A stretch of 26,961 nucleotides of DNA from UMGS1696 sp964621755 (GCA_964621755.1 CAZUPI010000031.1:1-26961), one strand, 5' to 3'; shown: positions 1 to 7,736, numbered from the stretch's first letter. The notes: generated by a model not told the origin, from the letters alone. Numbers and translations: made by a program.

Positions 1-480
1 TCCGACGCCGGCGCCGCCGAACAGTCCGATTTTACCACCCTTTGCATACGGGCAGATCAGGTCGATCACCTTGATGCCGGTTTCCAGAATTTCAGTCGAG
101 GTTGCTTGCTCGTCGTAAGCCGGAGCGGGACGGTGAATCTCCCACCGCTCGGCAGTTTCGGGAGCGGGCTTTTCGTCGACCGGTTCGCCGAGCACATTGA
201 AAATGCGCCCGAGCGTCTCATGTCCGACGGGAACGCTGATAGAGTGTCCTGTGTCGACCGCTGGCGTACCGCGGACCAAACCGTCCGTCGAGCTCATCGC
301 AATGCAGCGGACAACGTTGTCGCCCACATGCTGCGCGACTTCTGCCGTGAGCTTCTTGCCGCCGAACGAAATTTCAAGCGCGGACAGAATCTCGGGCAGC
401 TCGCCCTCTTCAAACCGTACGTCAATAACCGGACCCTTAACCTCAGTCACACGCCCGATATTTTGTTTGTTTGTTGACAT
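1..480 (-). CDS. atpD: ATP synthase F1 subunit beta, N-terminal part (cut by window edge)
   Basis: This is the first 160 codons of the catalytic beta subunit of F1, which binds and hydrolyses or makes ATP. The frame opens at ATG 478-480 (MSTNKQNIGRVTEVKGPVID), 8 bases after a GGAG ribosome binding site. It stays open to the window edge, ending in LFGGAGVG, the start of the P-loop whose Lys-Thr lies outside. The N-terminal beta-barrel domain and the stretch VDTGHSISVPVG are typical of the family. It lies 66 nt downstream of atpG in the same operon. The C-terminal two thirds and atpC, if present, are outside the window. The identity is very secure. Confidence 0.97.
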   Translation of the reverse strand, partial: MSTNKQNIGRVTEVKGPVIDVRFEEGELPEILSALEISFGGKKLTAEVAQHVGDNVVRCIAMSSTDGLVRGTPAVDTGHSISVPVGHETLGRIFNVLGEPVDEKPAPETAERWEIHRPAPAYDEQATSTEILETGIKVIDLICPYAKGGKIGLFGGAGVG

Positions 481-546
481 TTTTATTCTCCAAATTGTTT
501 AGGCTCTTTCGTCCTGCAAGATTCATGGAAATTGATACTATTCTAT

Positions 547-1413
547 TCATGTATTCGCGCCGGCGACGATTTCTGTGATTTCCTGTGTGATGGCGCCTTG
601 ACGGGCACGATTATACTTTAGGCTCAGGGTATCGAGCATTTCGTCCGCGTTCTTCGTCGCGGTATCCATTGCCGAACGGCGTGCGGCAAGCTCGGACGCG
701 AATGACTCACACACCGACGAGTAGAGCACACCGGCGATGTATTCCGGAATCAGCGCCGCAAGAACCGCCTCAGCAGACGGTTCATATTCGACGACAACTG
801 CCGGGGCAGACGTCGCCTCAACAGGCTCCGCCACATAGTCCGCAGGCTTGTTCCGCCCTTTTTCAAGAGGCAGGAGGTATGTCATATCCGGCGCCTGCGT
901 CAACATGGACACGAATTTGGTGGATATCAAGCGAACAGCTCCAATTTCACCGCGGTCGTACATATCGCGGAGGAGGTATGCGGCACGTGAGCAATCGTCG
1001 GAGGACATATTCTCGCTGGACATAAACTCCTCGGTGATGACGTGATATCCGTGATGAACGAAATATTCAACGGCGCGCTTTCCGATGGGAAGCACGGCGT
1101 CGCTCTCACGCATCACAGCCGCAGCGGAGCGGAAAATGTTGCTGTTGTATCCGCCCGCAAGACCACGGTCACCCGCGATAACGATATACAAGGATGGCAG
1201 GGTTGCGGGACGCGATTTCGAGTAAACGGTATCGGCGGATGACAAATCTGCGAACGCGTCGAGCATCACCGAACGGTAAAACCTCGATTTCTCCATTTTC
1301 GCAGTGGCACGCTTCACCTTCGACGACGCCACAAGCTCCATGGCTTTGGTGATGTGCATCGTCGACTCGACACTCCGCATCCGCGCACGTATAGCTTTTA
1401 TATTTGCTCCCAT
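547..1413 (-). CDS. atpG: ATP synthase F1 subunit gamma
   Basis: This is the 288-residue central stalk subunit, which couples rotation of the c ring to conformational change in the alpha/beta hexamer. The N-terminal helix (MGANIKAIRARMRSVESTMH, then ITKAMELVASSKV) and the C-terminal helix (YNRARQGAITQEITEIVAGA) are the conserved coiled-coil pair of gamma. The length is normal for the family. It sits between atpA and atpD with a 39-nt gap to atpA. That gap contains a GGGGC-GTC-GCCCC hairpin, and only a weak GGTGA-like ribosome binding site precedes the ATG. No defects were seen. Confidence 0.96.
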   Translation of the reverse strand: MGANIKAIRARMRSVESTMHITKAMELVASSKVKRATAKMEKSRFYRSVMLDAFADLSSADTVYSKSRPATLPSLYIVIAGDRGLAGGYNSNIFRSAAAVMRESDAVLPIGKRAVEYFVHHGYHVITEEFMSSENMSSDDCSRAAYLLRDMYDRGEIGAVRLISTKFVSMLTQAPDMTYLLPLEKGRNKPADYVAEPVEATSAPAVVVEYEPSAEAVLAALIPEYIAGVLYSSVCESFASELAARRSAMDTATKNADEMLDTLSLKYNRARQGAITQEITEIVAGANT

Positions 1414-1427
1414 TTTTATTTTTCACC

Positions 1428-1440
1428 GGGGCGTCGCCCC
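1428..1440. repeat. Short GC hairpin in the atpA-atpG spacer
   Basis: GGGGCGTCGCCCC forms a perfect 5-bp stem with a three-base loop. It lies between the atpA stop and the atpG start, about 14 nt before the ATG in the transcript. No T-tract follows on the minus strand, so it is not a terminator. It may affect mRNA stability or initiation at atpG; that role is inference. Confidence 0.55.
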
Positions 1441-1452
1441 ATCGCTTTCCTC

Positions 1453-2967
1453 TCAATAACGTTCGCAGAATTTTGTTGTGAACTCCGTCAGCGCGTCGTC
1501 GAGGAGCTTGTTATCCTCGTCGGTGAGTTGTCCGGTCTCGCGGATTCTGCGCATCAGCTCGTCCTGACTCATGGCAAGATACTCGTACAGCTCTTTTTCG
1601 TAGTCGCTGACGTCGGACACTTCCACATCTTTGAGGTATCCGTTTATCGCCGCATAAATCAAAGCAACCTGCAATTCCACCGCTACAGGGGAATTTTTGT
1701 CCTGCTTGAGGATCTCCACGATTCTCTCGCCCTGCGCCAGACGCGCTTTTGTATCGGCGTCGAGGTCAGACCCGAACTGTGCGAAGGACTGCAGCTCTCT
1801 GTATTGCGAGTACAGCAGCTTAAGGCGTCCCGCGACTTTCTTCATTGCCTTAATCTGCGCATTACCGCCAACTCGGGATACTGAAATACCCGGGTTTACC
1901 GCCGGAATGACGCCGGAATGGAACAGCTCTGTTTCAAGGAAAATCTGACCATCTGTGATAGAAATGACGTTGGTCGGGATATAGGCTGACACGTCGCCCG
2001 CCTGCGTTTCGATAATCGGGAGGGCGGTGATAGAACCTCCGCCGTACTCAGGCGCGACGCGCGCTGCTCTCTCAAGCAGACGGGAGTGCAGATAGAATAC
2101 GTCACCGGGAAAAGCTTCACGTCCCGGCGGTCTGCGGATGAGAAGGGACAAAGCGCGGTACGCCACGGCGTGCTTTGACAAATCGTCGTAGACGATGAGC
2201 ACGTCTCTCCCCTGCGCCATAAAGTATTCGGCGATGGCGCACCCAGAATAAGGTGCAATATACTGAAGCGGCGCGGCCTCCGATGCGGATGCGGATACCA
2301 CGACGGTATAGCGGTCTGCGCCGGCACGCTTTAGAGTCTCGGCGAGAGCGGCGACAGTAGAGTTTTTCTGACCAATCGCGACGTACACGCAGATAACGCC
2401 GGTGTCGTGCTGATTGAGGATAGTGTCAAGGGCAATCTGCGTTTTACCGGTCTGGCGGTCGCCAATGATAAGCTCACGCTGGCCGCGACCAATCGGAATC
2501 ATGGCGTCGATGGCCTTGATTCCGGTCTGGAGCGGAACGCTGACGCTTTTTCTTTTGATAATACCGGGGGCTTCATTCTCGATGGGTCGCCGCTCTGCGC
2601 AGTCGATAGGACCCCTGCCGTCGATTGGCTCGCCGATGGCATTCACAATGCGTCCGATTACAGCGTCTCCCACGGGAACAGAGACGACGCTTCCGGTTCT
2701 GCGGACAGAAGAGCCCTCTCGAATGCCGGACGTGTCAGTCAGCATAACGATGGACACGGTATTTTCTTCGAGGTTCATCGCCATGCCGAACTCGCCGCCC
2801 TCAAACTCGACCAGCTCATTCGCCATACAATTGTCGAGACCGAACGCGGTTGCAATACCGTCGCCGACCGTGATGACCGTCCCGGTTTCGCTTTCGTTCG
2901 TCTTGTTCCGATAATTCTTTATTTGATTTTTTATAATACTGCTTATTTCTTCAGGACGAAGTTCCAT
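1453..2967 (-). CDS. atpA: ATP synthase F1 subunit alpha
   Basis: This is the 504-residue non-catalytic nucleotide-binding subunit of F1. Visible in order are the N-terminal membrane-distal helix (MELRPEEISSIIKNQI), the beta-barrel domain, Walker A GDRQTGKTQI (about residue 170), Walker B-like DVLIVYDDLSKHAVAYR, and the ISVSRVGGNAQ segment holding the arginine finger that reaches into the beta active site. A helical C-terminal domain ends the protein. Length and motif order are normal. The start ATG (2965-2967) follows a GGAGAA ribosome binding site. It lies 43 nt after atpH in the operon. Confidence 0.97.
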   Translation of the reverse strand: MELRPEEISSIIKNQIKNYRNKTNESETGTVITVGDGIATAFGLDNCMANELVEFEGGEFGMAMNLEENTVSIVMLTDTSGIREGSSVRRTGSVVSVPVGDAVIGRIVNAIGEPIDGRGPIDCAERRPIENEAPGIIKRKSVSVPLQTGIKAIDAMIPIGRGQRELIIGDRQTGKTQIALDTILNQHDTGVICVYVAIGQKNSTVAALAETLKRAGADRYTVVVSASASEAAPLQYIAPYSGCAIAEYFMAQGRDVLIVYDDLSKHAVAYRALSLLIRRPPGREAFPGDVFYLHSRLLERAARVAPEYGGGSITALPIIETQAGDVSAYIPTNVISITDGQIFLETELFHSGVIPAVNPGISVSRVGGNAQIKAMKKVAGRLKLLYSQYRELQSFAQFGSDLDADTKARLAQGERIVEILKQDKNSPVAVELQVALIYAAINGYLKDVEVSDVSDYEKELYEYLAMSQDELMRRIRETGQLTDEDNKLLDDALTEFTTKFCERY

Positions 2968-3010
2968 TGTTCTTCTCCGTTTTTTGTATTTGACGTGAAT
3001 TGGGCTCTCA

Positions 3011-3544
3011 TCAAACCACCACTCCGGACAGGGCGCCTGCTATTTCTTTGAGCTTATTCTTGGCGGTGTCATCGATGAGGCGGTTATCGAAGGAAAGGCG
3101 GATACCGCCGATGAGGTCGGGAACCACCGTACAGTCTAAATCGATTTTTTTGCCGGTATGTGCTGCAAGGCGGGCGGTCAGGGACTCCTTTTGCCGGTCA
3201 GTCAGTGGGACTGCCGACTCTACCTTCGCCTTGATGATGCCGTGGCGCGCAAGGTAAAGCCGTTCGAACTCCGCGAAGCATGACGGGATGTCATGCGCCG
3301 CGCCGTGCTCGACCATAATTTTCACAAAGTCCGCGACATAGGGATGGACGCGCCCTTCGAGAGACTCCGACACCAGCCCGACCCGCTCCGCTTTGGGAAT
3401 TTCCGGCGTTGTGAGCAGGTGCAGGTACTGTCCAGTGAGGAGTGGGGAGAGCATACGCGTTTCCGCGAGTAGAGTTTCCTCTATTCCCTCGTCGACCGCA
3501 AGCTCGAACAGCCCGCCGCCGTATTCTTTTACAATATCTTTCAT
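3011..3544 (-). CDS. atpH: ATP synthase F1 subunit delta
   Basis: This is the 177-residue peripheral-stalk subunit (OSCP homologue) that clamps subunit b to the top of the alpha/beta hexamer. The N-terminal helical domain starts MKDIVKEYGGGLFELAVDEG. The C-terminal part carries the family-typical run of membrane-distal sequence ending VVPDLIGGIRLSFDNRLID, close to the usual DxSIIGGxxxRxGDxxxD pattern. The length is normal. It lies 27 nt downstream of atpF and 43 nt upstream of atpA, which is the standard bacterial order. The assignment rests on both the motif and the position. Confidence 0.93.
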   Translation of the reverse strand: MKDIVKEYGGGLFELAVDEGIEETLLAETRMLSPLLTGQYLHLLTTPEIPKAERVGLVSESLEGRVHPYVADFVKIMVEHGAAHDIPSCFAEFERLYLARHGIIKAKVESAVPLTDRQKESLTARLAAHTGKKIDLDCTVVPDLIGGIRLSFDNRLIDDTAKNKLKEIAGALSGVVV

Positions 3545-3571
3545 GTTCTTATTTTGTTCCGCGAGCGCGTC

Positions 3572-4072
3572 TTACAGCTTCTCGATGAAGGAATCTATCA
3601 GCTCGCGGTGGTCATCTTCGTTGATTTCGCGCTTCACGATATTTTCAGCGATTTGGACAGAGATTTCGGAAATTTCGTTTTTGAGGTCATTCATGGCCTT
3701 TTTCTTCTCCTGCGCGATATCGGCGTCCGCTTTCTTTAACTTTTCCGCCGCCTTTTTATTCGCATTCTCCACTATCTCGTCGCTGATACGGTCTGCTCTG
3801 GCGGAAGCCTTTTTGATGATAGACTCCGCCTCGCTGTTAGCCTGCTCGAGCTTCGCGCGATACTCGTTTTTGTCGCGCAGAGCCTCACTTTTGGACTCCT
3901 CCGCGACGCGGTACAGCTCGTCCACTTGCGCCTGTCGCTCCGCGAGGACTTTCTTCACGCGGTCAAAGAGAAATTTCTTGACGATAAGCGTGAGGATGAG
4001 CAGGTTCGCTATCGTGGCAAGTATGTGCCATACGTTCAGTGATATAAGCTCAAGGTATTCTTCCATTTTCAA
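3572..4072 (-). CDS. atpF: ATP synthase Fo subunit b
   Basis: This is the 166-residue peripheral stalk subunit. One N-terminal membrane helix (about residues 10-30, NVWHILATIANLLILTLIV) is followed by a long, highly charged, Lys/Glu/Ala-rich coiled coil that would dimerise and contact delta. The stretch KKFLFDRVKKVLAERQAQVD just after the membrane segment is typical of Clostridial b subunits. It lies 36 nt after atpE and 27 nt before atpH. The spacer to atpE contains a small hairpin. Confidence 0.95.
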   Translation of the reverse strand: MKMEEYLELISLNVWHILATIANLLILTLIVKKFLFDRVKKVLAERQAQVDELYRVAEESKSEALRDKNEYRAKLEQANSEAESIIKKASARADRISDEIVENANKKAAEKLKKADADIAQEKKKAMNDLKNEISEISVQIAENIVKREINEDDHRELIDSFIEKL

Positions 4073-4081
4073 CTCCCAGCT

Positions 4082-4095
4082 TCACCTGAAGGTGA
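4082..4095. repeat. Hairpin just downstream of atpE
   Basis: The sequence tcacctgaaggtga can fold as a 5-bp stem with a four-base loop. It starts about 13 nt after the atpE stop in the transcript and ends before the atpF ribosome binding site. No T-tract follows on the minus strand, so termination is unlikely. It could act as a 3' stabiliser for the c-subunit cistron; this is inference. Confidence 0.4.
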
Positions 4096-4108
4096 TTTTA
4101 TAGGCTGA

Positions 4109-4381
4109 TTACAGCTTGTTAATAAAGAGGTTGGGCGCAAGAAGCATAAGAAGAAGACCCATTACGAAGCCGTAAATACCGGTAGTCTCAGCGATAGCAC
4201 AACCCATAATCATTGTAGAAGTAACTGAGCTTTTGCACTCCGGCTGACGTCCGATAGCTTCGCACGCTTTACCAACGGCATAACCTTCACCGATACCAGG
4301 TCCGATACCGGCGATAAGAGAAAGCCCGGCGCCAACAGCGCATCCCGCCATAATAATCGCTTTCGCATTTGCAAGTTCCAT
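4109..4381 (-). CDS. atpE: ATP synthase Fo subunit c, Na+-type two-carboxylate ring subunit
   Basis: This is the 90-residue rotor-ring proteolipid with two membrane helices joined by the polar loop RQPE (residues 45-48). The ion-carrying residue is Glu65 in CAIAETTGIYGFV. The first helix carries Pro28 and Glu32 in GIGPGIGEGYAVG. Glu32 stands where Na+ rings such as that of Ilyobacter tartaricus have Gln32. Thr66, Thr67 and Tyr70 complete the known Na+ site, with Thr replacing the usual Ser66. An E32/E65 pair is known from the Na+-driven Fusobacterium nucleatum ring. The start has a good AAGGAG ribosome binding site. The gene is flanked by hairpins on both sides. Na+ use is inferred from these residues. 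Confidence 0.95.
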   Translation of the reverse strand: MELANAKAIIMAGCAVGAGLSLIAGIGPGIGEGYAVGKACEAIGRQPECKSSVTSTMIMGCAIAETTGIYGFVMGLLLMLLAPNLFINKL

Positions 4382-4435
4382 TTTGTTTTTCTCCTTGTTT
4401 TTTATGGTTTATTTTTTTGCTGTATGATAATATAG

Positions 4436-4500
4436 GGCTCTAACCCCGCATAAGAACCTTTTGGGGAAAGGTCCACGCACCCCAACCTTTTTTTATTAGG
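4436..4500 (-). repeat. REP-like GC-rich palindromic unit between atpB and atpE
   Basis: The 134-nt spacer between atpB and atpE holds no gene. Read on the minus strand it has a run of A, then AAGGTTGGGG, GTGGACCTTT, CCCC, AAAAGGTTCT and GCGGGGTTAGAGCCC. GGACCTTT and AAAGGTTC pair as a stem around a CCCCA loop, and GGG-ttaga-GCCC-like ends make a second small stem. This resembles intergenic GC-rich palindromes common in Clostridia, in a degenerate copy. There is no second copy of the full unit in this window, so repeat status rests on recollection of the class. Confidence 0.4.
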
Positions 4501-4515
4501 CTGTGCACTTGACAT

Positions 4516-5256
4516 TCAGTCCTCTGCCGCTGCATTGGCCACGTAGAGCATGGTGAGCATAGAGAAAATGAAGGCCTGCATACAGGAGCTGAAGAGGTCG
4601 AAGTAAATAGAGAGGATGGCAGGAATGCCGACCTGCAGGAAAGGAATTTTACCGAGTAAGCCGGGCAGCCAGCCAAAAATAAGAGTTGATGCCGAAGCGA
4701 GAGCAGCGTATACGAGGGTTGAGATAACTACGCCGGATACGACGTTTCCGAAATGACGGAACGACATGGATACGGGGGTGCCCAGTTCGGACAGGACGTT
4801 GAACGGGGTGAACAGAACAAACGGCTCTGTGTAGCCCTTGAGGTATCCAAGAATACCCGACGTTTTGATTTTTGTGTAGGTGATGATGCAGAATACAAGG
4901 ATTGCCCAGCCTGCTACGGTATTGAGGTCAGCGGTCGGCGGGTACATCCCGATAAGGGAGGAAAGGGATGAAAATGCTGACAATCCAAGGATGGCGCAGA
5001 TAAACGGCGCGTAGTAGGAGAACTTCTCGCCCATATTACCGTTTACGAGTCCTTCCACCTTTTCCACTATCCATTCGGCGATAATCTGACGCTTCGTAGT
5101 CGGTTTGACGCTCATATTGTGCGTCAGAACAAGGCACAGGATTGTGATAAACAACATGACTATCCATGAGTTTACCTGCGTCTCGGTTATTGGTATGCCG
5201 CCGAAGATTGGAATTTCAAAGTATATTTTTGCACCTGTAATGCTGATGCTTTCCAT
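4516..5256 (-). CDS. atpB: ATP synthase Fo subunit a
   Basis: This is the 246-residue stator subunit that forms the ion half-channels beside the c ring. About five to six membrane helices are visible. The essential arginine is R167 in SMSFRHFGNVVSG, the family SxRxFGN signature. The late helix QAFIFSMLTMLYVANA is the other conserved segment. The N-terminal MESISITGAKIYFEIPIF is typical of Firmicutes a subunits. It starts 15 nt after atpI with a GAGAGG ribosome binding site. The gene is intact and of normal length. Confidence 0.96.
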   Translation of the reverse strand: MESISITGAKIYFEIPIFGGIPITETQVNSWIVMLFITILCLVLTHNMSVKPTTKRQIIAEWIVEKVEGLVNGNMGEKFSYYAPFICAILGLSAFSSLSSLIGMYPPTADLNTVAGWAILVFCIITYTKIKTSGILGYLKGYTEPFVLFTPFNVLSELGTPVSMSFRHFGNVVSGVVISTLVYAALASASTLIFGWLPGLLGKIPFLQVGIPAILSIYFDLFSSCMQAFIFSMLTMLYVANAAAED

Positions 5257-5271
5257 ATTTGCCTCTCTATG

Positions 5272-5823
5272 TTAATTTTCTTTGTCTCCGTTGTCTGGCT
5301 TTTTTGCATCGGGAACAGGTCCTTTTGCAAATCCGCTGACGAATTTTTCGAATTCATCGCTTTCCTCGTTCTCATCGTCGTACTGGGTCTGCGTGGAGAC
5401 AGCGGCTTCAGAATCCTCCGCCTCGTCTGGCTTGCGTCTGTTTTTGAAAGTCTGCCAAAGCCCGCGTACGAGAATGACGATTCTCGGATAAAACACCGAT
5501 GCGACGACCGGAACCCAATGGATAAAGGTCACGACAACGGAGATTGCCATCACGACCAGCATGAAGATGGAACGCATGACGTAGGAATGCCGCATTTTCA
5601 GCTTTGCGGTGATTTCGTCTCCGGTATCGAGTGCGCGCGACAGGGATACTGACATGATGAAGAAATTCATAATGGCAAGCAGATATCCGATAAGACAGCC
5701 GAGCGCAACAGTGTAGTCAAATTTTCCAAGGACAAGGAACGCGACCATGATGACGGCAGTACAGGCAAGGCAGCCCAAAGCCATAAATCCGGTTTCCTTT
5801 TTGACTATCGGGTCAAACTTCAT
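5272..5823 (-). CDS. atpI: ATP synthase subunit I (AtpI-like)
   Basis: This is a 183-residue membrane protein with four hydrophobic helices (roughly residues 12-35, 40-60, 85-105 and 108-125) and a long acidic, low-complexity cytoplasmic tail after RGLWQTFKNRRKPDE. AtpI proteins help assemble the c ring, as shown for the Na+ enzyme of Ilyobacter tartaricus. I chose ATG 5821-5823: an AAGGGG ribosome binding site lies 8 nt upstream and overlaps the end of atpZ. A TTG two codons earlier is in frame but too close to that site. Its place directly before atpB fits. The sequence is weakly conserved in this family, so the call leans on topology and context. Confidence 0.85.
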   Translation of the reverse strand: MKFDPIVKKETGFMALGCLACTAVIMVAFLVLGKFDYTVALGCLIGYLLAIMNFFIMSVSLSRALDTGDEITAKLKMRHSYVMRSIFMLVVMAISVVVTFIHWVPVVASVFYPRIVILVRGLWQTFKNRRKPDEAEDSEAAVSTQTQYDDENEESDEFEKFVSGFAKGPVPDAKKPDNGDKEN

Positions 5824-5835
5824 AAACAAATCCCC

Positions 5836-6201
5836 TTATGAAAAATTATTTTCATCATGATTTTTATGCGACTCTCCCACATGCCATGCTTCATTTGGGT
5901 CGCGTTTCGGTTTTACGGGAGGATTTTCGGCGTTCTTTTTGGCGTCGCGCCGACGATCCGTCTCAACGAACGCTTTAATTGACCGATACGCACCGCAAGC
6001 CGAACTGATAAGTCCGACGACAACTGCTACGACCATAATCCAGTCTTCGAGTCCATACCGATTTTTGAGCCACACCGCAAGCAGGATACAAACGACAAGC
6101 GGCGTCACAACGGACAAACCGAATCCGGCCACTCCGCCGATGCGCCCGAGTGCCTGCGTCATATCCTTAGCCGTGCTGCCTAAGCCATTGTTCTGCTTCA
6201 T
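5836..6201 (-). CDS. atpZ: AtpZ-like F0F1 assembly or ion-channel protein
   Basis: This is a 121-residue protein with an amphipathic N-terminus and two membrane helices (about residues 25-47 and 55-73, VAGFGLSVVTPLVVCILLAV and WIMVVAVVVGLISSACGAYR), followed by a charged tail. The shape matches the AtpZ/putative F0F1 subunit family, which pairs with AtpI in Firmicutes and has been proposed to carry Mg2+ or Ca2+. It is the first gene of the operon, behind a likely promoter at 6247-6276. Its stop lies 12 nt before the atpI start, suggesting coupled translation. The ribosome binding site (GGTGA) is weak. Confidence 0.8.
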   Translation of the reverse strand: MKQNNGLGSTAKDMTQALGRIGGVAGFGLSVVTPLVVCILLAVWLKNRYGLEDWIMVVAVVVGLISSACGAYRSIKAFVETDRRRDAKKNAENPPVKPKRDPNEAWHVGESHKNHDENNFS

Positions 6202-6246
6202 AAATAGTTCACCAGTGTACTATCATGCATTCTACCATTACTTATA

Positions 6247-6276
6247 ATAATAGCACATAACCTGTACTTTATTCAA
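6247..6276 (-). promoter_or_regulatory. Likely sigma-A promoter of the ATP synthase operon
   Basis: On the minus strand TTGAAT (6271-6276) is followed after 18 nt by TATTAT (6247-6252), about 45 nt upstream of the atpZ start. It lies between the pfkA terminator and atpZ, so it would serve the whole atp operon. Confidence 0.6.
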
Positions 6277-6374
6277 GTATTTTTTGAGAATTTTTTAAGT
6301 AAAGTACCAGACAAATTCAACAACACAAATTATTCCTGAAAAAACGCTCTTTCTCATTCCGTATAATCCGTATA

Positions 6375-6410
6375 AAAAAGCATTAAGGGGGTCTTTTAGG
6401 CCCCCCTTAA
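6375..6410 (-). terminator. Intrinsic terminator of pfkA
   Basis: The arms TTAAGGGGG (6383-6391) and CCCCCTTAA (6402-6410) form a 9-bp perfect stem with a 10-nt loop. In minus-strand reading the stem is followed by GC and a run of six T. It lies 13 nt past the pfkA stop and separates pfkA from the ATP synthase operon. Confidence 0.9.
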
Positions 6411-6422
6411 TAACCAAACCTA

Positions 6423-7523
6423 TTAGTTAGCCAGCTCGTTGAGCATAGCGTATGTTTTTTTGAAAGTTTCTTTCTTTTCGGTAATAAACTTTTCCATTTC
6501 GGCAAGCTGTTCAGCAGTGTACTTATCAGTCATGCCCGGTTTGAGCGTACCCTTGTACATGCGGTCGAGGACCTGAGACCAACCGATGTTGCAGGTGGTA
6601 ATTTCGCCCGCACGCTCTACGATTACGATATCGGAGTTGCCTGCGAGAAGCTCGTCAACGGCACGCACACCCATCTTGGTCGCGAGCAGTCTGTCACCGA
6701 GAGTCGGAGAGCCGCCGCGTACGATGTGTGCAAGACGGCAGAACTTGGATTCCACCCACAGTCTGTCGTTGTTTTCCTTTTCCGCAAGTTCTTTTGTAAC
6801 GGCAGTAATCTTCTTTGCGAGCTCTTCGCCCAGAGTGGGGAACGCTTCCGATACGATAATAAGGAATCCGCGCTTTCCTTCACGGCGGAGACGGATAATC
6901 TTATTGATGCAGGCTTCTTCGTCAAACGGAGCTTCCGGAATAACGGCTGCGACAGCGCCCGAAGCAATAGCGGTATTGAGCGTGATATCGCCGGCGCCGC
7001 GTCCCATTACCTCGACTATATTGCAGCGTGCGTGGGATTCGCATGTGTCGCGGAGACGGTCAACGTTCTCCATAACGGTAGTCATTGCGGTATCGAAGCC
7101 GATGGTATTATCGGATGCGGTGATGTCGTTGTCGATTGTGCCCGGAATACCGATTGTCGGGATGCCACGAACAGACAGGTCAGTCGCGCCGCGGAAAGTT
7201 CCATCACCGCCGATTGCGACCACGCCGTCGATTTCGTGGGACTTGAGAACGGCAATAGCCTTCTGCATACCAGCTTCTTCCTTGAACTCAAGGCAACGGT
7301 CAGAGTAAATGAAGGTACCGGAGAGCTGGATTTTATTTGAAACTTCGCGATTGGTGAGCTCTATCATTTCGTCGTGAATCATACCGCGATAACCGCCGTA
7401 AATGCCCATAACCTTAACACCGCGCGCGTTAGCTGCTCTGGTGACTGCTCTTACTGCTGCATTCATGCCGGGAGCATCGCCGCCGGAGGTCAGAACGCCG
7501 ATTTTTCTGAATTTCTGTGCCAT
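6423..7523 (-). CDS. pfkA: ATP-dependent 6-phosphofructokinase
   Basis: This 366-residue glycolytic enzyme phosphorylates fructose 6-phosphate to the 1,6-bisphosphate. The N-terminal GVLTSGGDAPGMNAAVRA loop binds ATP. GGDGTFRGA and PGTIDNDI keep glycine at the two places where pyrophosphate-dependent enzymes usually have Asp and Lys, so ATP is the likely donor. EVMGRGAGDIT replaces the more common MGRxCGDLA, a small oddity in the sugar-phosphate site region. The protein is about 45 residues longer than the 320-residue E. coli and Bacillus type, mainly as a charged C-terminal helix. It has its own promoter and terminator, so it is monocistronic. The start follows AAGGAAGG. Confidence 0.95.
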   Translation of the reverse strand: MAQKFRKIGVLTSGGDAPGMNAAVRAVTRAANARGVKVMGIYGGYRGMIHDEMIELTNREVSNKIQLSGTFIYSDRCLEFKEEAGMQKAIAVLKSHEIDGVVAIGGDGTFRGATDLSVRGIPTIGIPGTIDNDITASDNTIGFDTAMTTVMENVDRLRDTCESHARCNIVEVMGRGAGDITLNTAIASGAVAAVIPEAPFDEEACINKIIRLRREGKRGFLIIVSEAFPTLGEELAKKITAVTKELAEKENNDRLWVESKFCRLAHIVRGGSPTLGDRLLATKMGVRAVDELLAGNSDIVIVERAGEITTCNIGWSQVLDRMYKGTLKPGMTDKYTAEQLAEMEKFITEKKETFKKTYAMLNELAN

Positions 7524-7566
7524 ATGGTTGCCCTTCCTTTATTTTCGTAATATATCATCGGTCAAT

Positions 7567-7595
7567 ATTGTAATACAAAATATAGCAAAAATCAA
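7567..7595 (-). promoter_or_regulatory. Likely sigma-A promoter of pfkA
   Basis: On the minus strand TTGATT (7590-7595) and TACAAT (7567-7572) are separated by 17 nt, about 45 nt before the pfkA start codon. It is divergent from the proB promoter about 75 nt away. Confidence 0.65.
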
Positions 7596-7671
7596 GTGGT
7601 TTTTGTGATTTTCTATTTGGTAGAAAAGCACTCGATTTCTGTTGAATTTATGTGAATTAACAATTCCGCTA

Positions 7672-7700
7672 TTGCTTTATTCGATTACGGGCGGTATAAT
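7672..7700 (+). promoter_or_regulatory. Sigma-A promoter of proBAC
   Basis: TTGCTT (7672-7677) and a perfect TATAAT (7695-7700) are 17 nt apart, 36 nt before the proB start codon. The short leader leaves no room for a riboswitch or T-box. Confidence 0.8.
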
Positions 7701-7736
7701 TTACAAACAACTCATTTTTATAAAGGACATACAAAC

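Noticed and set aside
3393..4103. 236-codon open frame on the plus strand
   Set aside because: Antisense of atpH and atpF; Ser/Phe-rich translation is the shadow of the Lys/Glu-rich coiled coil.
6423..7523. Pyrophosphate-dependent phosphofructokinase
   Set aside because: GGDG and PGTIDND keep the glycines typical of ATP-dependent enzymes.
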